Shown here: in pieces, positions 8,723 to 17,631 of the stretch
How the letters are laid out: each line of letters opens with the position of its first letter
Numbering within the stretch: position 1 is the first letter of the stretch
Assembly (NCBI GenBank): GCA_002733575.1
Contig: NVWB01000031.1
Coordinates: forward strand, 1 to 44,217
Length of the DNA stretch: 44,217 nt
Source of the DNA: Blastopirellula sp.
Lineage (GTDB): Bacteria > Planctomycetota > Planctomycetia > Pirellulales > Pirellulaceae
Reading direction: 5' to 3'
Position numbers and translations under genes: made by a program
Notes under the pieces: generated by a model
The model's input: only the letters and a program-made list of their open reading frames with translations
What the model was told of the DNA's origin: nothing
The model's database searches: none

Positions 8723-10291
8723 ATGACGATCAGAAAACAACACCATTGGCTTACTCTATTAGCGGTCCTCATGACGATTGGACTGGTGGTGAACAGTGCC
8801 AATACCGCGACTGCACAGACCAAGAAGAAACCTAATATCGTCTTAATCTGGGGTGATGATGTCGGCTGGAATAATCCCAGTGCCTACAATCGAGGAATGA
8901 TGGGCTACAAAACTCCCAACATTGATCGCATCGCCAGAGAAGGGGCACTCTTCACAGACTGGTATGGTCAACAATCATGCACTGCTGGAAGAGCGGCACT
9001 GATTACCGGTCAAAGTCCGTTTAGAACAGGTTTATTGAAAGTTGGTTTACCTGGTGCGAAAGAAGGGCTCTCAATTAAAGATCCCACCCTTGCTGGCCTG
9101 CTGAAGAATCATGGTTACATGACGGGTCAATATGGCAAAAATCACTTAGGTGATCGAGATGAACATCTTCCTACCAACCATGGTTTTGATGAGTTCTTTG
9201 GAAATCTTTACCACTTGAATGCTGAAGAAGAGCCTGAAAATGAAGATTACCCAAAAGACCCTGAGTTCAAAAAGAAGTATGGTCCACGCGGTGTCATCAA
9301 ATCATTTGCGGATGGCAGAATTGAAGATACCGGGCCATTAACAAAAAAACGTATGGAAACCGTTGACGAAGAAGTTAACGCAGGCGCGTTAGACTTTATG
9401 GATCGAGCGGTAAAAGCAGACAAACCTTTCTTCCTGTGGTGGAACTCCACCAGAATGCACATCAATACGCATTTGAAAAAAGACTCCAAAGGCAAAACAG
9501 GACTTGGTGTTTATGCTGATGGCATGGTCGAGCATGATGGACATGTGGGTGAAGTCTTAGACAAAATTGATGAACTAGGAATTACGGAGAATACGATTGT
9601 CATGTACTCCAGTGACAATGGAGCGGAGTGTTTTACATGGCCAGATGGGGGTTCAACTCCTTTCAGAAATGAAAAGAACTCGAACTGGGAAGGTGGCTAT
9701 CGAGTCCCTTGCGTAATCCGATGGCCTGGAGTGATCGAACCAGGCAGTATTCATAACGGCATCTTCTCGCACGAAGACATACTGCCCACAATCTTGGCTG
9801 CTGCTGGAGATCCTGATGTCAAAGAGAAACTGATGAAAGGCTATAATGTCAACGGGCGTGACTGCAAAGTTCATCTTGATGGCTACAATCTACTCCCTTA
9901 TTTCAAAGGAGAAGTCGATGAGTCACCACGGAAAGAATTTTTCTATTGGACTGACGATGGAAATTTAGCCAATCTTCGATATGGCCGTTGGAAGCTTGTT
10001 TTCATGGAACAACGGGCCCATGGATTTGATGTTTGGCAAGAACCATTTGTAACTTTACGCCTTCCTAAGTTGTTCTGTTTAAGAACAGATCCGTTCGAGC
10101 GAGCTGATCATGAAGCAATTGGATATGGTAAATGGAGATTTGAGAGAATCTACCTGTTAGTGCCTGCACAAGCCTATGTGAGCAAACATTTAGCAACCTA
10201 CAAAGAATTTCCTCCAAGACAGAAACCTGGAAGTTTTGCACTAGATCAAGTGCTTGAAAAACTACAAGAAGCAGGTACATCGGGTCGCTAA
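8723..10291 (+). CDS. Secreted type-I sulfatase with CTAGR active-site variant
   Basis: A 522-residue sulfatase. The frame opens earlier at 8576, but I chose the ATG at 8723: it has AAAGGGGA just upstream and starts a clear signal peptide (MTIRKQHHWLTLLAVLMTIG... to about residue 32, 'TATAQ'). 'IVLIWGDDVGWNNPS' gives the metal aspartates. The modification site is CTAGR (Cys86-Arg90): alanine replaces the usual proline and glycine the usual serine. C-x-A-x-R is an accepted form of the formylglycine motif. 'YGKNHLGD', 'FLWWNSTRMH' and 'YSSDNGAECFTWPDGG' follow family order. The C-terminus is the usual small sub-domain. Monocistronic, with a strong terminator just after. Substrate unknown. Confidence 0.93.
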   Translation: MTIRKQHHWLTLLAVLMTIGLVVNSANTATAQTKKKPNIVLIWGDDVGWNNPSAYNRGMMGYKTPNIDRIAREGALFTDWYGQQSCTAGRAALITGQSPFRTGLLKVGLPGAKEGLSIKDPTLAGLLKNHGYMTGQYGKNHLGDRDEHLPTNHGFDEFFGNLYHLNAEEEPENEDYPKDPEFKKKYGPRGVIKSFADGRIEDTGPLTKKRMETVDEEVNAGALDFMDRAVKADKPFFLWWNSTRMHINTHLKKDSKGKTGLGVYADGMVEHDGHVGEVLDKIDELGITENTIVMYSSDNGAECFTWPDGGSTPFRNEKNSNWEGGYRVPCVIRWPGVIEPGSIHNGIFSHEDILPTILAAAGDPDVKEKLMKGYNVNGRDCKVHLDGYNLLPYFKGEVDESPRKEFFYWTDDGNLANLRYGRWKLVFMEQRAHGFDVWQEPFVTLRLPKLFCLRTDPFERADHEAIGYGKWRFERIYLLVPAQAYVSKHLATYKEFPPRQKPGSFALDQVLEKLQEAGTSGR

Positions 10292-10325
10292 CCCTGAAGT
10301 TTTTACATCTTTGGCTTATTTATTT

Positions 10326-10366
10326 AAACGCGTGACTTTCACAGAGCTGATAGTCACGCGTTTTTT
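10326..10366 (+). terminator. Rho-independent terminator after the second sulfatase
   Basis: A 12-bp perfect stem, AAACGCGTGACT (10326-10337) against AGTCACGCGTTT (10352-10363), is followed by a T-run. It lies about 35 bases after the stop codon. Confidence 0.92.
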
Positions 10367-10564
10367 CATCGCCCGTCCTCTTTCAATCTACCAGCCAAAC
10401 GTGTCACACGTGTGAGATTCAGATCGTGGCTATGGAGCAAATTAAAAACGGGCAAGTGCTTACTCCACAAGAAGCCCGCCGCATTTCCCATGAAAAGTTG
10501 AACACCAGTTTCAAATGAAACGTTATCTATCTACCTTTTGATTTTATCTTCACGCGCATGAAAA
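10367..10564. other. Intergenic region between convergent sulfatase and rpsT genes
   Basis: Between two terminators. It contains one 28-codon open frame (10432-10518, MEQIKNGQVLTPQEARR...) with no ribosome-binding site and no family I recognise, so I do not call it. Nothing else is seen. Confidence 0.4.
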
Positions 10565-10587
10565 TAGCCGACCTGAGAGATCGGCTA
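10565..10587 (-). terminator. Probable terminator of rpsT
   Basis: A 7-bp stem TAGCCGA/TCGGCTA with a 9-base loop. On the minus strand it is followed by TTTTC, about 55 bases beyond the rpsT stop codon. Confidence 0.6.
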
Positions 10588-10640
10588 AAATCTGTTTTGC
10601 GTTGAAATCTTCCCAATCGAAAGATCGACCAAGCTAAAAC

Positions 10641-10916
10641 TTAGCTGGCAGCTTGTTTCGCAGTTTTGATATGGTGCGACAAGCGTGATTTCATACGGTC
10701 CACGGTGTTTTTGTGGAAGATGTTTTTCGCACCTGCTTTATCGATCTTCCTTGAGGCAAGAAGAAATTGCGATTGTGCTGTGTCAAATTCGCCTGCGGCT
10801 ACTGCTTCGCGTGTTTTGCGAATCAATGAGCGAACGGCTGTTTTGATTGATTTGTTGCGGGCTTTTCGAACAACATTCTGTCGAAGTCGTTTTTCGGAAC
10901 TAGATCTGTTTGGCAT
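10641..10916 (-). CDS. rpsT: 30S ribosomal protein S20
   Basis: A small basic protein that binds 16S rRNA and helps early assembly of the 30S subunit. The 91-residue length, the N-terminal 'MPNRSSSEKRLRQNVVRKARN' and the alanine/lysine-rich helical body ('KTAVRSLIRKTREAV', ending 'NTVDRMKSRLSHHIKTAKQ') are typical of bS20. It is a single gene with its own terminator. The TPR-protein gene upstream on the same strand ends about 85 bases away. Confidence 0.96.
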   Translation of the reverse strand: MPNRSSSEKRLRQNVVRKARNKSIKTAVRSLIRKTREAVAAGEFDTAQSQFLLASRKIDKAGAKNIFHKNTVDRMKSRLSHHIKTAKQAAS

Positions 10917-11000
10917 CGTTTTGATGAAATCCTATCAATGTTTTCTTGAGTAGCTGAGATTTAATTGCCTCTCTATCTACTCTCACGAACACGAGTTAAG

Positions 11001-12452
11001 CTACTTATCTTCTCTCATTTTCTTGAGTTTGTCTACCCGTGACTGAATATCACGGTAATTTGGGTCCATTTTGATCAATCTCCCCAAAGAATCTTCCGCC
11101 ACAGGCAAGTTCACCAGGGCCAAAGCCAGTACTCCGGTCCGATAAAGGAGCATCTTCTGATGATCGGAACTCATTACATCTGAATGACTTAGGGCATTTC
11201 GGTAGCATTCCAAGGCCGTTTTGTAGCGTTTGGTTGCTTGAAGCGATTCGCCTTTGGCCAGCATCGCAATTGGGGCTAATTTTTTGTCTGCTTCAATCAC
11301 TTCATCAAACGTAGCGATCGCTTCTTCCAGGTTGCCAACCCTTTTCAGACGAACTCCATACTCGTAAAGCATTGCGATATCTTCGGGGAACCGTTCGGCC
11401 CTTTTGCCGTAGATTTCCAACTCGGTCCGATACAATTCCATTTTAGTATCTTCCGCCAGTTTTCGAGCCTCGTCGGTCTCTTCGGCCTTGGCTTGCTTTT
11501 CTGCGACCAAATAACGATGTTTGGCTCGGGCAATTCGGATGGTCTCTTGCTTCTTGATTATCTCAGGCGTGTTGCCAAGTACAGCGGCTGCTTTCTTGAT
11601 GACTAAATCGGCCTCGTGAAACTTGTGGTCTAGAACCCACAGATCAACCAGTTTCCAGTAATGCTCTACCGCTTCGGGGTTCTCTTCCACCGATTTTTCT
11701 AGCAGTTGTTTGCCGGTCAGTTCTATCACTTTCTTAGGAGATTCTTTCTCTGGCTTCTCTTTTGACTCAGATTTAACCGGCGGTTTTTCTCCTGGCTTGA
11801 GTTCTATCTTGTTGGTGATTGTGGACAAACCCTGGTGCTGTCGTTCTTTGTCTAACGTCAGTTGCGACATCATTTTATTGGCTTCGACATCGTTTCGACT
11901 CTTATCATCGATTCTATGCCAGAAAGAAATTGCTTGGTTGAATTGGCCTACTTTTCCGAGAAAACGGGCCGCATGTCGCCAAACTTCAATATCATTAGGC
12001 CCGCCGACGATCTCGTTTTTAAGGTATCGCAAACCGGTTTCGTTGTGGCGGTTCGCTTGGCAAGCATCAACAATTGCCCGAAGTACGCCAACGTCCCAAG
12101 GGTCACTTTTCAGTTGATCGATCCCCTGGTCAAGCACTTCTTCCCATTTTTCGGCAGCAACTAACTTTTTGAGGCCACGCCCACCCCCGCCAAAACCAAA
12201 CATCGAACTCGGTTTTTTGCCCTCAAATTTGGCTTCCAAATTCGTGAGCATCGTCTCAACAAAGATTAAGTTATTAGGGTCTTTTTTGGCGCATTCCCCC
12301 AACATGCTATGGGCATAGTCAAAGTCGTACTTCGGTTGCTTTATCAATTGCTGTGCGTGATCAAACACCTGCTGCAATCGCTTTCGTAAAGCAGGGGAAA
12401 CTTCATACTCTACAACTGCTTCTTCTTCCGGTTGTTCTGTTTCGTCTACCAT
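11001..12452 (-). CDS. TPR-repeat protein (planctomycete type), function unknown
   Basis: A 483-residue, charged, soluble-looking protein with no signal peptide. Helical TPR-like repeats are visible around residues 105-200 ('WEEVLDQGIDQLKSDPWDVGVLRAIVDAC', 'ETGLRYLKNEIVGGPNDIEVWRHAARF', 'GQFNQAISFWHRI') and 365-480 ('GNLEEAIATFDEVIEADKKLAPIAMLAKGE', 'KRYKTALECYRNAL'). A Lys/Glu/Pro-rich linker lies at ~225-250 and a coiled-coil-like stretch at ~310-350. An early glycine-rich segment (MFGFGGGGRGLKK) is notable. TPR proteins usually scaffold protein complexes; the partner cannot be inferred. The position upstream of rpsT may mean co-transcription but does not assign a role. Confidence 0.8.
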   Translation of the reverse strand: MVDETEQPEEEAVVEYEVSPALRKRLQQVFDHAQQLIKQPKYDFDYAHSMLGECAKKDPNNLIFVETMLTNLEAKFEGKKPSSMFGFGGGGRGLKKLVAAEKWEEVLDQGIDQLKSDPWDVGVLRAIVDACQANRHNETGLRYLKNEIVGGPNDIEVWRHAARFLGKVGQFNQAISFWHRIDDKSRNDVEANKMMSQLTLDKERQHQGLSTITNKIELKPGEKPPVKSESKEKPEKESPKKVIELTGKQLLEKSVEENPEAVEHYWKLVDLWVLDHKFHEADLVIKKAAAVLGNTPEIIKKQETIRIARAKHRYLVAEKQAKAEETDEARKLAEDTKMELYRTELEIYGKRAERFPEDIAMLYEYGVRLKRVGNLEEAIATFDEVIEADKKLAPIAMLAKGESLQATKRYKTALECYRNALSHSDVMSSDHQKMLLYRTGVLALALVNLPVAEDSLGRLIKMDPNYRDIQSRVDKLKKMREDK

Positions 12453-12648
12453 GGCATCAATTCAGGTGTAGTCTCTAAAAGTGAATATTTCGTGGTGAAC
12501 TCGTTTGACACTGCTTCTATTTTACATTCTAGCTGCAATCTGTGCCAAGTTATTGTTTCGCGGCGGTTTACATCTTGTCACAAACTGACCGAACCATTGT
12601 AATCTATTGTGGCAGGGTAAAAAGATCAGTCCCAATAGTTGAAAATAA

Positions 12649-14193
12649 ATGTCAAATAAAGCTTTACTTCCAAATTCCAGCGGCCCTATTTCCAGCGGCA
12701 AAGTCTATCTCATTGGTGCCGGGCCTGGTGATCCGGAGTTAATCACACTCCGCGGCGTACAGTGTCTTCGCAAAGCCGATGTGGTGTTATACGACTATTT
12801 GGCCAATCCTTTACTGTTGCGATATCTAAAAAAAGATGTCGAAAAACATTGTATGGGACGCCACGGTCAGGGGAAACTGTGGTCTCAAGAAGATATTAAT
12901 TCTACCCTGGTCAAGCAAGCTCAATCTGGCAAAATTGTGGTTCGCCTGAAAAGTGGTGACCCTACTGTGTTTGCCCGCGCTGCCGATGAAATTGAACCGC
13001 TGCTAGAAAACAACATCCCGTTTGAAATTGTGCCCGGCATCACCACCGCGCTGGCTGCCAGCAGTTGTGCCGGAATCCCAGTGACCCACTCAGGGCTCTC
13101 ATCCGCAGTGGCCCTGATCACAGGGCATGAAAAACCTGGCAAAGACGAACAAGCGGTGAATTATAAAGCCCTGGCCGATTTTCCCGGCACCTTAGTGATC
13201 TACATGGGCGTGACCACCGCGCCAAAATGGGCCGCTTCGCTCATTGAACATGGCAAAGACCCTACCACGCCGGTTGCCATCATCCGGCGGTGTAGTTGGC
13301 CCGATCAATCTTCGCTGCTGTGCGAACTGCAAGACATCCCCAAACATTTACACAAAGGCTCAAAGATTCGTCCACCGGTAATTGTCGTCATCGGCGAGGT
13401 GGCCAGTCTCGGACCTCGCTATGCTTGGTTTGAACAACGTCCGCTGTTCGGCCAACAGATTTTGATCACTCGCCCAGAACATCAGGCCGATCAACTACGC
13501 ATGCCACTGGCCGAACTTGGGGCCGATGTGTATGTGCAACCATCCATCGAAATTGCCCCACCGAAAAACTGGGACGCTGTGGATGACGCGATCAATCGTA
13601 TGCGTGAGTTCGATTGGATTGTCTTCTCTAGCACCAACGGCGTGCGATCACTAATGGATCGCGTGCTCGAACTCGGCCGCGATCTACGCATCTTCGGCAA
13701 CACAAAAATCGCCGCGATCGGTTCCGGCACCGCCGCCCAACTTTCAGAATATCACCTAACCGCCGATTGCGTGCCAGAAGAATACCGGGCCGAAGCCTTA
13801 GTCGCTTCACTTCAATCTGAAGCCTCCGGCAAAAAATTCTTACTCCCCCGAGCCAGTCGCGGGCGAGATGTATTACCCAACGGCTTAACCGCAGCCGGCG
13901 GCACCGTCGAACAAGTCATCGTCTACCAATCGACCGACCGAGAAACCTGCACCGAAGAAGTCGAACAATTCCTAGATCACAACACCTTCAACTGGGTCAT
14001 CACCTCAAGCAGTGCAATCGCCAGAGCCACAGTAAATCTCCTCGGCGACCAACTAAAAGAATCCAAGATCGCCAGCATCAGCCCAATCACTTCGCAGACA
14101 CTGAGAGAGCTTGGCTACGAACCTTCGGCTGAAGCAACCGAGTACACAATGGACGGAATTGTAGCCGCAATTCTTGAAGCAGAAGCAAAATGA
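12649..14193 (+). CDS. cobA-hemD: Fused uroporphyrinogen-III C-methyltransferase / uroporphyrinogen-III synthase
   Basis: A bifunctional 514-residue tetrapyrrole enzyme. Residues ~17-255 are a SUMT/CobA methyltransferase: 'VYLIGAGPGDPELITLRG', 'DVVLYDYLANP', 'VRLKSGDPTVFARAADE' and 'VPGITTALAASSCAGIPVTH' match the S-adenosylmethionine-binding family, which makes precorrin-2 for siroheme and cobalamin. Residues ~260-510 are a HemD domain ('QILITRPEHQADQLRMPLAELG', 'WIVFSSTNGVRSLM'), which closes hydroxymethylbilane to uroporphyrinogen III. Such fusions are known in several phyla. 'KSGDPTVFARAADE' differs from the usual 'KGGDPFVFGRGGEE'. An in-frame ATG was chosen because homology starts soon after it. 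No clear Shine-Dalgarno site is visible. Confidence 0.95.
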   Translation: MSNKALLPNSSGPISSGKVYLIGAGPGDPELITLRGVQCLRKADVVLYDYLANPLLLRYLKKDVEKHCMGRHGQGKLWSQEDINSTLVKQAQSGKIVVRLKSGDPTVFARAADEIEPLLENNIPFEIVPGITTALAASSCAGIPVTHSGLSSAVALITGHEKPGKDEQAVNYKALADFPGTLVIYMGVTTAPKWAASLIEHGKDPTTPVAIIRRCSWPDQSSLLCELQDIPKHLHKGSKIRPPVIVVIGEVASLGPRYAWFEQRPLFGQQILITRPEHQADQLRMPLAELGADVYVQPSIEIAPPKNWDAVDDAINRMREFDWIVFSSTNGVRSLMDRVLELGRDLRIFGNTKIAAIGSGTAAQLSEYHLTADCVPEEYRAEALVASLQSEASGKKFLLPRASRGRDVLPNGLTAAGGTVEQVIVYQSTDRETCTEEVEQFLDHNTFNWVITSSSAIARATVNLLGDQLKESKIASISPITSQTLRELGYEPSAEATEYTMDGIVAAILEAEAK

Positions 14194-14224
14194 TTTTGTA
14201 GGGTGTGCTGCTCGCCAGCCGCCT
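14192..14224. repeat. Post-stop dispersed repeat, copy 1
   Basis: Begins at the stop codon of cobA-hemD. It reads TGATTTTGTAGGGTG, then CTGCTCGCCAGCCGCC, and carries a small GGCTG/CAGCC-type palindrome. A second copy begins at the stop codon of the YmdB-family gene at 34433. Confidence 0.75.
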
Positions 14225-14235
14225 TTTGAAGTGCA

Positions 14236-14280
14236 AAAAAGATATCTCACACCAAGTCACAAAGGCACGAAGAAGAGAAG
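14236..14280. repeat. Dispersed repeat at left edge of the LRR island, inverted relative to 19561-19602
   Basis: AAAAAAGATATCTCACACC followed by AAGGCACGAAGAAGA. The reverse complement of 19561-19602 carries the same blocks in the same order (A-run, ATCTCACAC, AAGGCACGAAGAAGA). The two copies bracket the four LRR genes and the membrane protein gene. Confidence 0.7.
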
Positions 14281-14465
14281 AAAGGGTAGCCCTGATAGCT
14301 CGGCTATCGGGGGCGACGAAGTCGACAAGAGGTCTCATGTTCGGTCATAGTGCATCAAGAGAATGCCACTCCTCGGTGGACTTTTGTGTGAACTCTTCTC
14401 AAGAGTGATCGGATAGCGATTGTCACACACCCTTCTATTAATTCAATCTATGCCACCCAAAAGGC
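14281..14465. other. Non-coding stretch upstream of the LRR island
   Basis: No gene seen. A small palindrome GATAGC-TCG-GCTATC lies at about 14295-14309, and a second weak pair, ACTCTTCTCAAGAGT, is at about 14391-14405. Confidence 0.4.
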
Positions 14466-14494
14466 TTGCATTGTCTACATGAAAAGCTCATAAT
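14466..14494 (+). promoter_or_regulatory. Candidate sigma-70-type promoter of the first LRR gene
   Basis: -35 TTGCAT (14466-14471), a 17-base spacer and -10 CATAAT (14489-14494), about 59 bases ahead of the chosen ATG. The spacing is ideal and the boxes are near consensus. Confidence 0.55.
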
Positions 14495-14552
14495 GGGGAG
14501 ATTGATTTTCAACGCATTTGAAGCGTAGTCATGGAGCAGCGTGAACTTTAAC

Positions 14553-15530
14553 ATGCACAAACTTCGTTTCCCAAAATTCAGTCTTCGCACGCTATTCCTA
14601 GTGATCACGCTATTGGGAATTGTTTTAGGCTATAGCTTCTCAGGGATAATTCGTCAAAAACAGGTGAGTACTTGGGTAGAGAGTCATCACGGAACTGTTT
14701 TGTATAGTGATGGCACCTTTGAAGAATATGATCCCATAGCCCCGCCTCCTCCAACGAAACTTCGTGATCTACTTGGACCTGATTTCTTTTATACTCTTGA
14801 TTCTATTAATCTTACAAACTCGCAAGTTGATGATCTTACTCCATTGTCTTCACTGGATCAGATAAAATATATCCATCTTACTAATACGTTGGTCCATGAC
14901 TTGTCTGCTCTATCTGGGTTAAAAGATTTAGAACGGCTTTGGCTTTACAACACACCTGTGGATGATTTATCACCGTTATCAAAACTTGAAAATTTAACAG
15001 ACCTTCGTATTTCTGGCACAAAGGTTTCTGACCTAAACTCACTCTCAAATCTCACTAAAATGGACTGGCTTCTTTTGGATCGTACTCAAATTACAGACCT
15101 CACTCCAATTCATGATTTTACAGACCTTCGTCTGTTGAGTTGTAATAACACTTCAATTTGCGATCTATCTCCATTGAGTCAACTAGATAATTTATGGCAC
15201 CTAGATGTTTCAAATACGAAAGTTAGCGATCTGTCGCCTTTGAGTCATTTAGAAAAACTTCGTTACTTATATCTTTCAAATACAAAAGTAGCCGATCTGT
15301 CACCTTTAGGGCACTTAACCTATATCAAAGAGTTAAATCTTGAAAACACACCCGTGACAGATTTGAAACCGTTGTATCATACTAGGTGCAGTAAACTCAT
15401 TCTTAGAGGATGTAAGATTAGTGAGGCTGAAATTGAAGCTTTTGAAGCTGCTGTGCCACATTGTAAGATTGTTCGTCCAAACGATCCTTTGCCGGTACCT
15501 CTCAAGTTGATCTTCCGCAAGAGTAGTTGA
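14553..15530 (+). CDS. Membrane-anchored leucine-rich-repeat protein, paralogue A1
   Basis: A 325-residue protein. The N-terminus (MHKLRFPKFSLRTLFLVITLLG) is a short basic head with 'FSLRTL' and one membrane segment, so the rest should lie outside the cytoplasmic membrane. A planctomycete-type linker follows ('WVESHHGTVLYSDG', 'LRDLLGPDFFYTLDSINL'). From ~85 to ~285 there are about nine 22-residue repeats of the form L-S-P-L-S-x-L-x-x-L-x-x-L-x-L-S-x-T-x-V-x-D, as in internalin/SDS22-type LRRs. The C-terminal cap is 'AEIEAFEAAVPHCKIVRPNDPLPVPLKLIF'. I chose ATG 14553 over GTG 14541 because the paralogues start at the same point. First of four tandem paralogues. LRR domains usually bind proteins; the ligand is unknown. 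Confidence 0.88.
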   Translation: MHKLRFPKFSLRTLFLVITLLGIVLGYSFSGIIRQKQVSTWVESHHGTVLYSDGTFEEYDPIAPPPPTKLRDLLGPDFFYTLDSINLTNSQVDDLTPLSSLDQIKYIHLTNTLVHDLSALSGLKDLERLWLYNTPVDDLSPLSKLENLTDLRISGTKVSDLNSLSNLTKMDWLLLDRTQITDLTPIHDFTDLRLLSCNNTSICDLSPLSQLDNLWHLDVSNTKVSDLSPLSHLEKLRYLYLSNTKVADLSPLGHLTYIKELNLENTPVTDLKPLYHTRCSKLILRGCKISEAEIEAFEAAVPHCKIVRPNDPLPVPLKLIFRKSS

Positions 15531-15659
15531 CCGGGGTTTAGGTTATGCGAATTTTCTGAATAGACAGTTTCCCAATTGAAAATTGTCCTCCCCGAACTCA
15601 AAGTCAAATGGAACCCAACGGCATAACAACGTGGTCCTAATTCGGCGTGAACTTTTAAC

Positions 15660-16622
15660 ATGTACAAAATTCGTTTCCCAAAATTCCGTCTTCGCACTCT
15701 GATCATAGCCATCTCGCTATTGGGAATTGTCTTTGCAGTCTTTGGCAATTATTTCTCACAGGTCATTTATCAAAAACAGACGGTTGCCTGGGTAGAGAGG
15801 AATCAAGGATATTATGCGTATAATGGTGGCCCTAATATAGATATAGATATAGAGTCCGGTTCCTCACCTATTTTTGGCAAGGAGTTCTTTTACTCACTTG
15901 AGTATATTAGTCTTACCAACACTCAAATTGATAATCTTACCCGATTGTCTTCACTGGATCAGCTAAAAAATCTCAAACTTGATAATACGATGGTCAATGA
16001 CTTGTCTCCATTGTCTGGGTTAAGTAATCTAGAGTCACTTACGCTCAATAACACATCTGTGGACGACTTATCTCCGTTATCAAATCTTGAAAACTTAAAA
16101 GGCCTCTATATTTCTGGTACGAATGTTTCGGACCTAAACCCACTCTCAAATCTCACTAAAATAAACTTTCTTTATTTAAATCGTACACAAATTTCCGACC
16201 TCACTCCAATTCAAAATTTTTCAAAGCTTACTGGTTTAGGTTGTAATAACACTTCAATTAGCGACCTGTCACCATTGAGTCAACTAGACAATTTACATTT
16301 TCTAGATTTCTCAAATACGAAAATAAGCGATCTATCTCCATTGAGTCAACTCGATAATTTACATCGCCTAGATATCTCAAATACGAAAGTAAGCGACCTG
16401 TCACCTTTAGGGCACTTAACCTATATCAGAGAGTTAAATCTCCATAACACTCCTGTGACAGATTTGAAACCGCTGTACAAATCTAGATGTCAAAAACTCA
16501 ATCTTGTAGGCTGCAAGATTACTGAGGCTGAAATTAAAGCTTTTGAAGCTGCTGTACCAGATTGTAAAATCCTCCGACCCAACGATCCTCTGCCGGTGCC
16601 TTTCAAACTGATCTTCCCCTGA
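15660..16622 (+). CDS. Membrane-anchored leucine-rich-repeat protein, paralogue A2
   Basis: 320 residues, same plan as A1: MYKIRFPKFRLRTLIIAISLLG anchor, linker ('WVERNQGYYAYNGG', 'FGKEFFYSLEYISL'), about nine 22-residue LRRs and the same C-terminal cap. Two adjacent repeats, 'SDLSPLSQLDNLHFLDFSNT' and 'SDLSPLSQLDNLHRLDISNT', are almost identical and are encoded by two 66-bp tandem DNA units at 16260-16391. This shows recent repeat duplication. The last ~90 coding bases and the 53-base spacer after the stop are nearly the same as those of A3. A 129-base spacer separates it from A1. Confidence 0.88.
   Translation: MYKIRFPKFRLRTLIIAISLLGIVFAVFGNYFSQVIYQKQTVAWVERNQGYYAYNGGPNIDIDIESGSSPIFGKEFFYSLEYISLTNTQIDNLTRLSSLDQLKNLKLDNTMVNDLSPLSGLSNLESLTLNNTSVDDLSPLSNLENLKGLYISGTNVSDLNPLSNLTKINFLYLNRTQISDLTPIQNFSKLTGLGCNNTSISDLSPLSQLDNLHFLDFSNTKISDLSPLSQLDNLHRLDISNTKVSDLSPLGHLTYIRELNLHNTPVTDLKPLYKSRCQKLNLVGCKITEAEIKAFEAAVPDCKILRPNDPLPVPFKLIFP
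16260..16391 (+). repeat. Two 66-bp tandem units inside LRR paralogue A2
   Basis: Units 16260-16325 and 16326-16391 differ at only a few positions. Each encodes exactly one 22-residue LRR, so gain or loss of units keeps the frame. Confidence 0.85.
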
Positions 16623-16675
16623 GAAGTGTCGTTGACCAATGAATTCATAAGCAAACAGCCGCGTAGGATTTTAGC
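16533..16675 (+). repeat. Near-identical LRR 3' end plus spacer, copy 1 (copy 2 at 17489-17631)
   Basis: The last ~90 coding bases of A2 and the following 53-base spacer are repeated at 17489-17631. I count two differences in the 53-base spacer (TTCATA/TACATA and GGATT/GGACT). It includes the AGGA ribosome-binding site of the next gene. Confidence 0.85.
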
Positions 16676-17578
16676 ATGTACAAACTTCGTTTCCCAAAAT
16701 TCAGTCTTCGCACTCTGATCATCGTGATCTCGATATTGGGAATTGGCTTTGCTGTTTATGGCAATTATTTCTCACAGGTAATTCGTCAAAAACGGATGAT
16801 TGCCTGGGTGCAGAGGAATCAAGGAAGTTTTATGTATAATGACTCTATTATTGATATAGGGTCCGTTCCTCCTCCTCCAAAGCTTCTTGATCTATTTGTC
16901 GACGATTTCATTTCCACTATTAATGGAATTGATCTTAGTTACAAGCAAGTTGATGATCTTACCCTATTGTCTTCACTGGATCAGATAAAATATGCTCGTC
17001 TTAATAATACGTTGGTCAATGACTTGTCTGCTCTGTCTGGGTTAAAAGAATTGCAAACTATTTTTCTTGACAACTCACCTGTAGATGATTTATCTCCGTT
17101 ATCTAATCTTGAACATTTAAGAATGCTTAGTCTTTCTGGTACCCATGTTACTGACCTAAGCCCACTCTCAAATCTCACTAAAATAGAGTTGCTTTATTTG
17201 GAAGGTACTCAAATTACCGACCTCACTCCAATTCAAAATTTTTCAGATCTTGAACTGTTGATATGTAATAACACTCCAATTAGTGATCTTTCTCCTCTAA
17301 GTCAATTAGACAATCTTAGTGTCTTATATCTTTCAAATACGAAAGTAAGCGATCTATCACCTTTAAGGCACCTAACCGATCTCAGTTACATTAATCTCGA
17401 AAACACTCCTGTGACAGATTTGAAACCGTTATATAAAGCCGGGTGCCATTTACTCACTCTTAGAGGATGTAAGATTAGTGAGGCTGAAATTAAAGCTTTT
17501 GAAGCTGCTGTACCAGATTGTAAAATCCTCCGACCCAACGATCCTCTGCCGGTGCCTTTCAAACTGATCTTCCCCTGA
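16676..17578 (+). CDS. Membrane-anchored leucine-rich-repeat protein, paralogue A3
   Basis: 300 residues, with the same anchor (MYKLRFPKFSLRTLIIVISILG), linker and C-terminal cap as A1 and A2 but one LRR fewer. The repeat 'FSDLELLICNNTPISDLSPL' keeps the 'CNNT' variant seen at the same place in A1 and A2, so the genes arose by whole-gene duplication and then lost or gained repeats. AGGA (16666-16669) stands 6 bases before the ATG. The 53-base spacers on either side are near-identical, as expected for tandem duplication. Extracytoplasmic binding function inferred only. Confidence 0.87.
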   Translation: MYKLRFPKFSLRTLIIVISILGIGFAVYGNYFSQVIRQKRMIAWVQRNQGSFMYNDSIIDIGSVPPPPKLLDLFVDDFISTINGIDLSYKQVDDLTLLSSLDQIKYARLNNTLVNDLSALSGLKELQTIFLDNSPVDDLSPLSNLEHLRMLSLSGTHVTDLSPLSNLTKIELLYLEGTQITDLTPIQNFSDLELLICNNTPISDLSPLSQLDNLSVLYLSNTKVSDLSPLRHLTDLSYINLENTPVTDLKPLYKAGCHLLTLRGCKISEAEIKAFEAAVPDCKILRPNDPLPVPFKLIFP

Positions 17579-17631
17579 GAAGTGTCGTTGACCAATGAAT
17601 ACATAAGCAAACAGCCGCGTAGGACTTTAGC

